Shown piece after piece: positions 56,201 to 64,000 of a stretch of 64,000 nt of DNA (its first letter is position 1; every line of letters starts with the position of its first letter). The notes under the pieces were generated by a model, which made no database searches, was not told the DNA's origin, and saw nothing but the letters and a program-made list of their open reading frames with translations. The position numbers were made by a program, and so were the translations under genes. The DNA is from Toxonevra muliebris. Lineage: Eukaryota; Arthropoda; Insecta; Diptera; Pallopteridae. The stretch lies in the NCBI GenBank assembly GCA_963691655.1, contig OY829328.1, positions 29,965,890-30,029,889 of the forward strand. The letters run 5' to 3'.

Positions 56201-56211
56201 TGAGTGTGGAG
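30673..56211 (-). CDS. stac: STAC family adaptor: linker, tandem SH3, then TGA and in-frame extension
   Basis: Exons on the - strand are 56211-56002, 49570-49422, 46141-46046, 33449-33255 and 33099-30673. All junctions are GT-AG and keep frame. The first two exons encode a Ser-rich linker, and the next two and a half encode the SH3 pair. SH3-1 has VVLYNF, DELDL, DWWKAK and GYFPSKY. The second, STAC-type SH3 ends NGMIKLRSADNRQGYCPIKY-LQEV followed by TGA at 33012-33010, which is the normal end of STAC proteins. The same frame stays open for 778 more codons, to TGA at 30675-30673. STAC proteins bind voltage-gated calcium channels and adjust their traffic and gating. Fly Stac acts in muscle and neurons. 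The C1 domain and start codon are upstream of the window. The symbol rests on the SH3 pair and its C terminus. Confidence 0.85.
33010..33099 (-). CDS. stac: stac terminal exon, canonical end of the short protein
   Basis: After TTTTTAG the exon encodes TGEEVNGMIKLRSADNRQGY, then CPIKYLQEV and TGA. This completes the second SH3. STAC-family proteins end within a few residues of this point, so translation stopping here gives the ordinary short protein. The stop context is GTG TGA CAG. Confidence 0.92.
   Translation of the reverse strand, partial: TGEEVNGMIKLRSADNRQGYCPIKYLQEV
33255..33449 (-). CDS. stac: stac exon encoding the rest of SH3-1 and the start of SH3-2
   Basis: There are 65 codons between ATTCTTTAG and GTGAGT, phase 0 at both ends. 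It contains the SH3 signatures DPDWWKAK and GRVGYFPSKYCVRL, then NANEKPLQVTQ and the first half of the second SH3 (SLTLLRDQIVIQ). NEK after the first SH3 and the spacing of the second fit vertebrate STAC proteins closely. Confidence 0.92.
34019..35386 (+). mobile_element. hAT element, internally deleted, with GAAGTCA subterminal arrays (1368 bp)
   Basis: The perfect 8-bp duplication TATCTCAC flanks both ends (34011-34018 and 35387-35394). The ends are CAGAGCTGTAAAAGATTGC and its inverse, with one or two changes. Inside each end are hundreds of bases of repeated GAAGTCA/TGACTTC motifs in both orientations. The middle keeps a short transposase remnant. Everything fits the hAT superfamily. It sits in the long stac intron. 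Confidence 0.93.
34409..34669 (+). pseudogene. hAT transposase C-terminal dimerisation fragment
   Basis: The frame encodes HRYPTIKKAYIKYNTSLPSS, then AVERLFSIAALINAPR, LSDSNFEKLLLLKVN and a stop. This is the conserved C-terminal hAT dimerisation region, in which YPxxKxxxxxYNTxLPSSxxVERLFS is diagnostic. The upstream transposase (zinc finger and catalytic domain) is gone, apparently through an internal deletion of the element. Confidence 0.85.
35690..36415. repeat. Degenerate minisatellite, TTTTGGTCTGAAT type
   Basis: Irregular copies of an 18-24 bp unit like TTTGGTCTGAATTTTG recur many times, with variants such as ATTTTAATCTGAA. The array resumes at 36860-37130 after about 440 bp of different sequence. 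Confidence 0.75.
36860..37130. repeat. Second block of the TTTTGGTCTGAAT minisatellite
   Basis: Units like TTTTGATCTGAATTTGG and TTTTGGCCTCAGTTTTG continue the array of 35690-36415. The intervening DNA (36416-36859) is probably an insertion. Confidence 0.6.
38245..38271. repeat. A27 homopolymer
   Basis: An uninterrupted run of 27 A lies inside the long stac intron. It could be a retroposed tail, but no body is recognised upstream. Confidence 0.9.
40313..40897. mobile_element. MITE with about 125-bp inverted repeats (585 bp, TAA duplication)
   Basis: The left arm 40313-40437 and the right arm 40778-40897 are inverted copies about 85-90% alike. They share CACAGTCCAACA, AATAGCCACCC, ATGTTGTATAGACC, and CAGCACGTCT followed by a T run. 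TAA flanks both ends (40310-40312, 40898-40900). The long arms and 3-bp TAA duplication suggest a PIF/Harbinger-type non-autonomous element. No transposase is encoded. Confidence 0.8.
41510..42235. mobile_element. Non-autonomous hAT-like element (726 bp)
   Basis: The ends are CAGTAGCGGATC and, in inverse, CAGTGGCGGATC. They are flanked by TGTGTGTA on both sides (41502-41509, 42236-42243). The duplication is low-complexity, so coincidence is possible, but position and length agree with the inverted repeats. The open frames in this region are not coding. Confidence 0.65.
42696..42956 (-). mobile_element. tRNA-headed SINE, family A, copy 2
   Basis: The - strand starts GACGACCTCGATAGTCTAG. It has an A box (GTCTAGTGGGTAGTG), a B box near GCGTTCGATTCC, and ends CGGCGTTAAACTGTAGGTCC. 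The body contains a short internal duplication (GGTGGTAATTTTTTATCGG twice on the + strand). The + strand continues upstream into a TTAGGTTAGGTT-type sequence. Confidence 0.75.
45249..45444 (-). pseudogene. hAT transposase C-terminal relic
   Basis: The - strand frame reads ITQELDLFVSDDSRGVPLQI, then MYNFLHSVSPINFEAERCST and TADYK. It resembles the LxxIPPTSVEAERxFSTAG block of hAT dimerisation domains with degraded residues (SPINFEAERCSTT). No ends or other transposase parts could be placed. Confidence 0.5.
46046..46141 (-). CDS. stac: stac exon encoding the start of SH3-1
   Basis: There are 32 codons between TTTAACAG and GTAAGT, phase 0 on both sides. It encodes LLPTNLYVVLYNFKARHADE followed by LDLKAGYK, i.e. 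the ALYDF-like strand and RT loop of an SH3 domain. It is followed by the 12.6-kb intron. Confidence 0.9.
46677..46979. repeat. Fold-back repeat with AGAGCAAAAGTGAAACGAAA subrepeats
   Basis: The outer arms AGGCTGAGAGGAAAAGTGG (46677-46695) and its inverse (46961-46979) differ by one base. The left half holds repeated AGAGCAAAAG(T/C)(G/A)AAACGAAA units. The right half holds their inverse (TTTTGCTCTTA, GTTTCATTTTCACTCT). The whole 303 bp can therefore fold into one long hairpin. Confidence 0.8.
47601..47757 (+). mobile_element. tRNA-headed SINE, family B, copy 2
   Basis: Its segments match the - strand copy at 6239-6404: the palindromic CCACCCCGGTGG, TTGATGAGTG, TTCCAGCTGC, AAATGCTTGACT, TTCAACGGGTTC, and GAAAATTGAATC at the end. 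The B box is more decayed here (GAGGATCGC). Confidence 0.55.
49422..49570 (-). CDS. stac: stac linker exon 2
   Basis: The acceptor ATATTTACAG ends at 49571, and the donor at 49421 is GTATTT (weaker). The exon encodes 49 codons, PSSPSHQGRKLLYASRGMRG through VDLPDEMEKSQ to SPVRKVQ. It is a basic and Ser/Pro-rich linker that enters the SH3 exon in phase 0. Confidence 0.82.
51218..51660 (+). pseudogene. DD37E transposase relic, N-terminal half
   Basis: The ATG at 51218 begins MSNKIEVSEKIIIQS. A frameshift follows, then FKAIARKARISRNTVSCVIK (helix-turn-helix), VAEKLGCSETCVGKVRREEG (second helix-turn-helix) and LKSYKVQKVPDRN, up to NFDCCIMDDDTY, which holds the first catalytic Asp. The rest of the catalytic domain is absent. 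It is a different subfamily from the two near-full copies. Confidence 0.75.
51845..52420 (+). pseudogene. Tc1/mariner-type transposase relic, C-terminal half, catalytic region deleted
   Basis: Reading across frames: NPQEVLQVQLHLEKCTVWCG, then GQNFFENDARANVTVNGARY, FWFRQD, then FDLLKERFADNIISGNGPIN, LDYFLWGYVKSLIYADKLE and ELLEKVIQNWSD. This matches a mariner-type transposase common in insect genomes. Between FWFRQD and the DLLKERF block, the segment that normally holds the second catalytic Asp and a CHT motif is missing, and the frame shifts there. The copy is dead. Confidence 0.75.
52957..53632. mobile_element. MITE with 34-bp inverted repeats and TAA duplication (676 bp)
   Basis: The left end GGGCGATATTACACG...AATGTTTTGCTGTCAA is matched in inverse by GGCTGATGTTACACG...AATGTTTTGCTGTCAA at the right. 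TAA flanks both sides (52954-52956, 53633-53635). The neighbouring duplicate keeps the uninterrupted site CTCACTAAAGCAC, which confirms the insertion point. This is probably a PIF/Harbinger-type MITE. It has no coding capacity. Confidence 0.88.
53684..54744. mobile_element. Non-autonomous hAT-like element (1061 bp)
   Basis: The ends CAGTGCTGCCG and, in inverse, CAGTGCTGTCG are flanked by a perfect 8-bp duplication ATCCCCAT (53676-53683, 54745-54752). No transposase is encoded; the small open frames inside are not recognisable. Confidence 0.85.
56002..56211 (-). CDS. stac: stac linker exon (Ser-rich)
   Basis: The acceptor CAACAACAG ends at 56212, and the donor GTAAGT starts at 56001. The exon encodes 69 codons plus split codons at each end: PHSPRRQKLNLRMKSLSLDS, then a Gln run, a Gly/Ser/His stretch, and NNSRLH. 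The final T joins CG of the next exon to make Ser. SPRR and MKSLSLDSPE look like phosphorylation or docking sites in the linker between the C1 and SH3 domains. Confidence 0.8.
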
Positions 56212-57318
56212 CTGTTGTTGTTGATTGGTTGGTGTTTTATTTTTTGGAATTTTTTGTAATATTTTTTTTTTTTATTAAGTTTGATGTTCATGATGATGAT
56301 GATTTATATTTGTGTGTGAGAGTAAGCATCGGTTTGTTTTTTTTTTTTATTATAAAAAATTGTTTTGAAGAGAAATTTAGAAAAAGGCATTAATTTTATA
56401 TTTCAAATTTTCTAAAAACTACTACTAAGAATTAAATTAAAAAAATAAGAGTAATAAAAAAAAAAAACAGAAACTGATTTAGAACATTTAGCAAAATTAT
56501 TAAAAAGAAAATAATATTAAGACACATTTATGCGGAAAATCTGAGTACACAAATAGACTAACAGACAGACAGACAGAGACAAAGAGTTATACTATATAAA
56601 TATTTATGTAGAAAAGTGGGACAGACTGTGTTTAGTGAAAGAGAAATCACGTGTATGTAAATGTTAGGCTGTAGTGATGGAAGAAAGTTTGAACTTTCTT
56701 GCACTGAATTTTGAACAGCGGTGAAAAAGTTGCATAATTTATTGCTAAATGAGATTTGTGTTTATTTTTGTTAAACTCCAAATTTTTTGTTTCTGTGTAA
56801 ATTATTATAGTTTCTCTTGTAAAAATCGTAAAAATTTTCCAAACAAAAATATTTATTTTTAAATGGTAAATTCTTGTTATGTATCAAAAATATTTAAGTG
56901 GATTTGAATTGTGTGTGGCTTTTTTGAGAGGTTTGCATTCAAAAATCGAAAACTACATTTTGCATATTATATAAATATTTAGAAAACATCTAAAAAATGA
57001 TTAATGTTCTACAGTGCAGTGCAGAAATAAGTATTTAGATTTTATTACTACATAACATAATAAATGTTTTTTCAATAAAATAATAAGTTTTATAAAAGAA
57101 ATAATAAATTAAAATGAAGATTAATTACTTAACTAATTATTTCATAAAAATTATTTTTATTTCTTTTTAAATTATTTTAAGGTGGCCGTTCGGTGTGACA
57201 ATTGTTCTATTTTAACGCTTTTTTGGTTTTTTTTTTTGGTGATGAACAATAAAAATAAAATTGCTTTGTATTTTCATCATATATTTATTAACATTTGGAT
57301 AATTATTTAAAGTTTTTC
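56212..57318 (-). other. stac intron sequence upstream of the linker exon, first part
   Basis: A/T-rich DNA lies 5' of the exon at 56002-56211 in stac orientation. It includes a GA-rich patch at 56545-56585 (ACAGACAGACAGAC). No upstream exon, in particular no C1-domain coding sequence, is recognised from here to the end of the window. Confidence 0.45.
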
Positions 57319-57420
57319 ACGTTAAAATATACAGTTAAATCGACTATACATTTCTGGAACGACATCGGTGTCAAAAAAACGTTGGCCGATGATTGTCATG
57401 ATTCCAGCTGTTCTGCTTAT
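57319..57420 (+). repeat. Dispersed repeat shared with 23950-24058
   Basis: It matches 23950-24058 in order (ACAGTTAAATCGACTATA, GGTGTCAAAAAAACG, TTGGCCGATGAT, CTGTTCTGCTTAT). It ends exactly at the TTAA that begins the next element. Confidence 0.7.
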
Positions 57421-57424
57421 TTAA

Positions 57425-59014
57425 CCCTCGGATTAGTAGTAAGGTTCCTGGGGACCTTTTTGGTTTTTAATTGAAAATTGGTTATATTTCGGCCAAGGTA
57501 AGGTACCCTGGATCGATAATATATTCCAAGAATATGTTATTATGCTTCGTTTAAAACCATTTACAATGCGATTTATGGATTGGTTCAGATTTTATGGCGG
57601 TTTTTATGTGTTAAGGGCTCGGATTATCGGTGATAAGGTCTATTGGTACCTATCATAACACTGTGCGACACCAAAAATATGAATCTAAATTTCTCAACGG
57701 TTTCTAATAGCACTAGCCCCACTTAACAATATTTGTTCAAATCATAGTGATTTGAAAAATGCGGGCTGAAAATGAAGAAATTTAAATAATAACGCACAAG
57801 GTTTCTCGGGTTAAAAGTTTATAATATTTCACGGAGCATGATTTCCATTGAATTTGTATGATTGTTTAAGAGCAGGCGTTACTCAAAGACTAAGTTAGAT
57901 TTTCTCACGCGATGGGATTTTATACGACGGGTAACTGGTATAATCCCAAGGATTGAGAGAATCTATTGCTATGTAAATATATACTCTCCGCATATACTAT
58001 CATATTGTAATAGATAAATACCAGAGAGGCATTTCAAAGGACATTTATATAATTCAATTTTTATACCAAAGTGGTATTTCAAGCCCTTAGGGGGGAAATT
58101 CAATATAATTCACAATTCAATCCAATAAAATTAATATGGTTGCGGGCTGACCATCACTACTTACGGTGGGGCCGACGATTCGTGCAGAGAGCACTCACTC
58201 AACGTTAATGAGAGGTTCCTCCATAGGACCCTCAACAATATTGCCAATACGCTTTGATACTTTAGGTCAAATAAGTGATTTTTTCAAGGGCAAAGTCTGC
58301 AATAGAGGTCATAAATATAAACTCGCTTAACTCATAAACCACAAGGAATTTCGTATTGATGTTTTCGGAAAAATTGGGTCTTTAAAACAGGTCTACAATA
58401 TTGTGGAGCACTGTAGCATCAAAAAGTTAGCACAGGATATAGGATATAAATGCACGTAACTATAAGTTTTTTTATCATTTGTTTATCTTCTTTTACCTGG
58501 CTACAATTTTACTGAATAAAGGTAAAGTTATGCTCCAAAAGTATAAAATTGAGAAATATTTAGGCTATATATACAATGACACACAAAATTGATCAGGAAC
58601 CACACAGATCTTTAGATATTATTTGATTTCCTGTATTTATTCATCACGCAATTGGCAACTGGCAAAAATATTGGAAACCGGGCCATGAACGCTCGCATAA
58701 AACAATTTCCTCACATAAGAAATGCTATGACGTCTTTTACAGTAGTTATCACAAGCAGACAGCTAGGACAAGGACGTGTACCTCAACTTGCAGAGTGGTC
58801 CAGTAGACCTTCATGCTAGTTGTGTCGTGAGCTAAACAATCAACAACGAAAAATAAAATCTATCTGCTGTAATTGTGAAAAAGTGATTTGTATTGTATTA
58901 AACATTCAAAACAATTGAATAGGTTGAATACTTGAACTTTAGCCCTAAGTATAGAGTTACAAGAATAACAATTCATTTTAAGTTTATTTTCGTCCGATTG
59001 CGTGCTATAAAGGG
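57425..59014. mobile_element. Probable piggyBac-like element between TTAA sites (1590 bp)
   Basis: TTAA at 57421-57424 is followed by CCCTCGGATTAG. At the other end TATAAAGGG precedes TTAA at 59015-59018. TTAA duplication with CCCT/AGGG termini is diagnostic of piggyBac. A decayed Cys-rich segment near 58809-58905 (LCRELNNQQRKIKSICCNCE, then KVIC) resembles the piggyBac C-terminal zinc-binding domain. The catalytic domain cannot be followed. Confidence 0.6.
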
Positions 59015-59018
59015 TTAA

Positions 59019-61860
59019 AGGTGCTCTTCTATACACCTAAAGATGACAAAAACTGACCACAGTATATTTTCTTTTCGAAAGCAAATAACTATTTGATGAT
59101 AAGTATCAATATTTTTTTGACCTCCTGTTGGCATTCCTATAGGCGGGCAAACTCCAAAGTTCATTTTGGCACAAGTTTATTAATACAGTACTATATTTTG
59201 TTATATAAGTAATTTGTACGTATTAATGGCGAATATAAAATGGCAGCATTGACAGCCGCTGAAGTGATTGGTCACTGCAGTGACCAGTGGGTATTTAAGG
59301 GTTATTATCATATTTCTATGGTTACGAAATTAAGTTAATTTTATCCGCTTATAGTATAATCAATAATTGCTAAAAGATATGACAGCATGCTAAATCTTTA
59401 ACCCGTTATTGCTGGTAAGAAGTTGAAAATAGACCCCCTTACGATTTATTACTTGTATTGAAGCCCCCTATTACCTTCTGTCATATTGACTATTGAGACC
59501 GAGTCACTCTATATTTTAGAGTAGATCAATCGATTTTACATCGCCACTTTGAGCACGAATTTTTGAAAAGAGAGATTAAATACAAGCACTATGTAAGTAT
59601 ATGAAGCCATATTAAAAAAAAGTGTCCCTCCTTTCAAGTCTTATACAAGTTTTTTGTGTGCTAGAACGTTTTACTCTGGTTTTTATATGCGCCCAGCAAA
59701 CACTTGAAAACTGACACATTTTTGTTGCATACACCTGTTTTTCATGAACCTATGAAGCTTTGAAATTCATTAAAAATGTATATGCTGGAGTTTATTTGGG
59801 CTGGGGAACCAACACTGGGGAACGACCACTATTTAGCTGACAAGTGAAAAATGCTAGAAGTCGCTCCAGTACAAAAACTTAGATAAAACTGGAGAAAAGA
59901 GAGAGGGGGTGCATTTTTCTTTTAAGAATGATGATGCTTGTATATAACACCAAGTAGAAAGTGTGGTTAGAAAATTTACCTACCAAATGATTTACTGCAT
60001 GAACTGAAAATGAAATTTAAAAAAAAAAAAAAAAAAAAAATCGACACTGCATTTAATTAAATAAATCGTATGCCATAAATCATATGTCATAAATTATATA
60101 AAATTATTAAAAAAGAAAAGCACAACTAATACTTGTTTTACTTTTGCCCACATTACACATACAAACACACTATAAATTAAAATTATGTGCATATGTGTGT
60201 GTGCGTTTTACCAGGTGCGTGCGACTAGTGCAACGTGCATATGAAATAAATAAGCACAAATACACATTATTTTGTTTATTTAATTTTTTACCTATAAGTA
60301 TCAATAATTTAATGATATTTTAATTATAATAATATATAATATTTATATAAATATATACAACATTTACACGGCAAAAAAAAATATTATTATTGAAAATTAA
60401 ACACATTTACAAATACATAATACAAATATATTGTAGTACCTACATATAAATAAAATATTGGCTTAAAAAAAATAATAATAAAACAATAACAGAAAATCGT
60501 ACCTTAAACAACATAAAGTAAATATAAAAATATGTAGACACGAAAATATTAAATAAAACAGAAAAAATATTTAATAATAAATGAATAATTGTTTTGCATA
60601 AAATATTGGCAAAATTTAAATATTGTATTTAGTAGAATAAAATAATGGTATGACTCGACTCCTTTGTTTTATATTGATATTATTTATAAATAAAAAGGAC
60701 AATTTATTTGAATTTGTGTGCTATTTGTTTGATTTTTGTTTTATTTCTTCAAATAATTTTTGCTTTGGAGTTTTGCATAAAATTTTATTTATTATTTATT
60801 TATAATAATATTGTGAGTATATTTTAAGTTGAGCATGTAAATATTAAATTTACATTCATTCATTTATAAAGTAATAATTTGTTTATACTTCGTAATTAAT
60901 ACATATGTATATTTTGCGGTTGAAAGTGATGCTATTGAGGCTTTTTATTGTGGAGAGAAAGGATTGTATTTAGTTAAGGAGTTTTAGTGATTTTTTTTTT
61001 TTTTTGTTTTGGTTTGTTTTTATCTAATTTTTTTTTTTAACAACTGTTTTAAAATTTCTACACAAAAAGGATTAGAATGCTCCTAAAACTAAAAAAAAAA
61101 AAATTTACAAATAAACAATAATATTTATAACTTAAAAAACTTCTCTAAAACAAAATATAGTGTCTTCTCTTTCAGCGAATTTTTCTCACATTGTTTTTCG
61201 ATACTTGACTTTTGTGTGCCAGTTTCGTTCGAACAAGATTTCAGTGTGCAAAAAGAAAGTCGCTCGCAAGGAATTAGCAAAAAAACTCTTTATTAACAAA
61301 TCTTCAAATACTAAACAGTGATTTGAAAGCTTCGAATTTTAAATAGAATAAAAATGTCAGCCATGCTGCATATTGTTGAAGTTCAAATTCACAAAAGACA
61401 CAATGAATGTTACAGTCTACAGAGTACTGTTAGCATAAAGACGGATTCGCCGACCGAGTGCTGAACTCTCTTTTCGTTTTTGTTTTATATGACGTTTTTC
61501 GCCCATACATACTGCCTTTGATATAGTGGTTAGTGTAATCAGTTTCCGCCAGAGTAAATTCCTGTAAACTACAAAATACTACAAAGAACCAAATAAATAA
61601 ACTAACAACTTTCTTCTCTGCCAGGTGACAGGTGATCAGAGGCCACCATACATGTAAAGACTGCATCGAATAAAATTGTCCGTTAAATTTTTTTCCAATC
61701 TATATTTCCGAAATATTTATGTTACAAAATTTTTATCTTATTAGCTCTGCATTAAATATTAGAAAATATTATATGCCACTTATATATAATAAAAAGTTAT
61801 TTAATGCAAAAATCTCGCACTTCCCATTGGGAACAAATTTTTTAAACATTTCCAAAATCA
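59019..61860. other. A/T-rich DNA, stac intron or upstream region
   Basis: No coding sequence is supported. There is an A22 run at 60019-60040, a perfect 18-bp palindrome at 59269-59286, and strongly A/T-rich low-complexity DNA at 60050-61130. Confidence 0.4.
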
Positions 61861-61899
61861 ACTTCGGTGGACTGGCAAAAAAAAACATACCAAGCAGTT

Positions 61900-62400
61900 G
61901 ATCCTCTTTCTTGCATTATAAACCGGCTCAACAAAGATCTGAGCATTAATCGGAAGAAAGGTTCTGAAAAAAGGCGAAGAAACTTGTGACCATCTTGAAA
62001 AAAAATCCGAGTATTTTAGGAAGCAAATTGGCAAAAGAAAAACGGCTTAATTTTTCCGTGCGCAGAGCTAAGAAGGAAGCTGGGTTAGAAACGTACAAAG
62101 TACAAAAATTCCGGACAGACACGCCGTGAAATACCACAGCAAAACAACGGACTAAAAAGCTTAAATAATATTATGTTGACAAATTGAATGCGGCATAGTG
62201 GACACTGGTTTTCTGGATAGGAATTCTATACTACTAATTTTCAAGGAAATGCCCCTGAAAAATTTAATGCCAAAAAGGTCACAAAATTTCCCAAAAAAAT
62301 TCATTATTTGCAAGCCATTTGCAGTTGTGGCAAACAAAGCAAATCTATCGTGATTTCGGGCACTAGTAATGCAGAGAAAATGAGGTGTTTAAACTTTTTT
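61900..62400 (+). pseudogene. Heavily decayed DD37E transposase relic
   Basis: Pieces in several frames can be read: IINRLNKDLSINRKKGSEKR, LKKNPSILGSKLAKEKRLNF, KKEAGLETYKVQK, then LQAICSCGKQSKSIVISGT. The last block corresponds to MVWQAICSCGLKSRAFV in the copies at 15.8 and 25.0 kb. Multiple stops and frameshifts are present, and the catalytic residues are lost. Confidence 0.65.
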
Positions 62401-62790
62401 TTGCCAAATGTGACCTGGTGTCACTATGCAAATTGACCTTAGAGTGGTTCCGAAAGAATGCCGTGATTTTAGTGCCTAGAGAAGCCAATCTACCAAGGTG
62501 CCTAGAACTAAAGTCAGTTGGGAGATATTCGGCTTTAGTTAAAAGAAAAATAAAAGCAACAAAGAAAAGTGGTCAAACACTTTAAAGATTTCCGAATAGA
62601 GTGGTCTTCAGCAACTCTTCGGGTGTCTGACACTATTATAAAAATGATAATGTTCCTGAAAAACAATTTTATTAAAATAGAATAATTTTTTTGGGTTTTA
62701 ATTTTGTATTTAAATTGGAGAGGACAATTTTATTCCACGCAGCCGTTAGATCCTACATGTTAATCCTGCCAAAAAAGTAGCTCTGTATAG

Positions 62791-63240
62791 CAGCGCCGTC
62801 TGAGCATTTTCGGGGGCCCTGTGGCAAAATAATTGCGGGGACCTACAATTTTTTTTCAATATTACAAAAATTAAAATTTTGATTACTGCTCCAATTTTGA
62901 TTGAATTTATACGAATGAAATTCAGCTATGTCAAGATTCATTTATAATTTGTACAATGTTGTTGAACATGAGCGTTATTTTTCATAAAAATATGAAAGTA
63001 TATGCGATTCAATATTCCATTTGACACGGCAAGTAAAACCTACTGTTATCTCCATTTTCCCTCTTATATTTGCAATAAAGAATTTGGCTCAAATTATTAA
63101 ATTATTATTTATATAAATTATAGAATCATTTTTTTTTTATTTTTTTCTTTGCAAAATTTATTCTTGAACCTTTCTTTTTGTATTAATTTTACCGTTGCAG
63201 CTCGGGCCCTCAGAGTCACTGGGTTCTGAGGCGGCTGCAT
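62791..63240. mobile_element. Possible non-autonomous DNA transposon (weak)
   Basis: CAGCGCCGTCTGAG...GGGGGCCC at 62791-62820 is loosely matched in inverse by GGGCCCTCAGAG...GGCGGCTG at 63205-63238. No target duplication was found. The class and ends are uncertain. Confidence 0.35.
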
Positions 63241-64000
63241 AACTCGAATCGTAGCTAAGTTGGCACTGCTTTATATCATTAACTCTGTCTGCCTTTGCGA
63301 GAAGCAGGTCACTCCTGCTAGGTAGTAAACTCTTCAGTTTTGCTCATTTCTTTCCTTTACCTGAACTTTTTACGTTTCGTTGACTGAACGGTAATAAGTT
63401 ACTTTTTTAAAAAAATGTCTCTTTTTTCTTTTCAATTTTTTCTTCTATTTCGTACATTCTTAGTATAATAACCGAAGGGATTGAGTCTATGAACCTTCTG
63501 CCCATCTTCTGCAATCCAATCTATATAATCTAATCTTCTACATTCAGGTATAAATATAAATTGAAAGGATAACAGAGTTTCTCTAGATGTATCGAGTTCT
63601 TCTTATATGAGAAAGCTAGAAACGTGGCCGCCATATCTTTTTTGGGTGCAAGATAAAGTTTTAATTGGAAAGGAACCCAATGAGGGGGAGTAAAACTCTG
63701 AGTGCCAATTTTCAGGCTGAAATATTCTAGAAGTTTACAACATCTGATGCTGAGTGTTCGGAATAAATATAATTTAAAAATTTTATAAAATTTGATTTAA
63801 CACAGAAAGAATATATTCAGAGTTCTACTTAATAGATTTTTAACAATTAGGCACTTGCAGATTAGAGAACCTTCTTCTTCTCAATCAACACAAATTGTGA
63901 ATCTTTTTTCTTACCAAACCTCATATAACCACTCAATGTGGGTAAGGAATGATAGCTCTACCTGAAATTGAAGTTATTTCCAAGTCCAATGAAATATTAC
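63241..64000. other. Right end of the window, no recognised features
   Basis: The DNA is A/T-rich, without a coding region, RNA gene or clear repeat boundary. Confidence 0.4.

Noticed and set aside
56212..64000. C1-domain exon of stac
   Set aside because: I looked for the HxxxxxxxFxxPTFCxxC pattern on the - strand and found none, so the exon is presumed to be beyond the window.
1..64000. CRISPR arrays, prophage or bacterial operons
   Set aside because: No regularly spaced identical repeats with unique spacers and no prokaryotic gene organisation; the repeats present are eukaryotic mobile elements and satellites.

Overview
This looks like nuclear DNA of a higher fly (Diptera, Brachycera), quite possibly a tephritid. 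The reasons are roughly 68-70% A+T, GT-AG introns, two genes with insect-type exon structure, many low-copy DNA transposons, and tRNA-headed SINEs. There is no bacterial gene organisation, no CRISPR array and no intact tRNA or rRNA gene.

Two host genes are supported. On the + strand, 2665-4294 holds the last three coding exons of a single-pass membrane protein: the end of a CUB-like domain, one LDLa module, a transmembrane helix, and a cytoplasmic tail with two PPxY motifs. Its 5' exons lie left of the window. On the - strand, 56211 down to 30673 holds the 3' part of the fly orthologue of STAC (stac): two linker exons, then tandem SH3 domains. The two genes converge, with about 26 kb of repeat-rich DNA between their 3' ends. 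The stac introns (6.4, 3.3 and 12.6 kb) are also full of transposons.

The main finding is in stac. The reading frame ends at a TGA at 33012-33010, exactly where STAC-family proteins normally end. The stop is followed by C and then by a further 778 codons open in the same frame, to a TGA at 30675-30673. This is what a regulated stop-codon readthrough gene looks like in flies. The product would be a short STAC protein plus a C-terminally extended form.

The rest is a dense mobile-element landscape. There are two DD37E Tc1/mariner elements (15783-17075 and 25002-26251) with terminal inverted repeats and TA duplications, and further DD37E relics at 51218 and 61900. Several hAT-type elements have 8-bp target duplications (23665-24902, 34019-35386, 41510-42235, 53684-54744). 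Others are TAA-flanked MITEs (40313-40897, 52957-53632), a probable piggyBac relic between TTAA sites (57425-59014), and jockey-like reverse transcriptase relics (6960-7700 -, 14985-15345 +). Three SINE types are present, plus fold-back and minisatellite structures. Two insertions interrupt one copy of a locally duplicated 283-bp unit, and the other copy preserves the empty site. The remaining stretches are A/T-rich with no gene that I can support.
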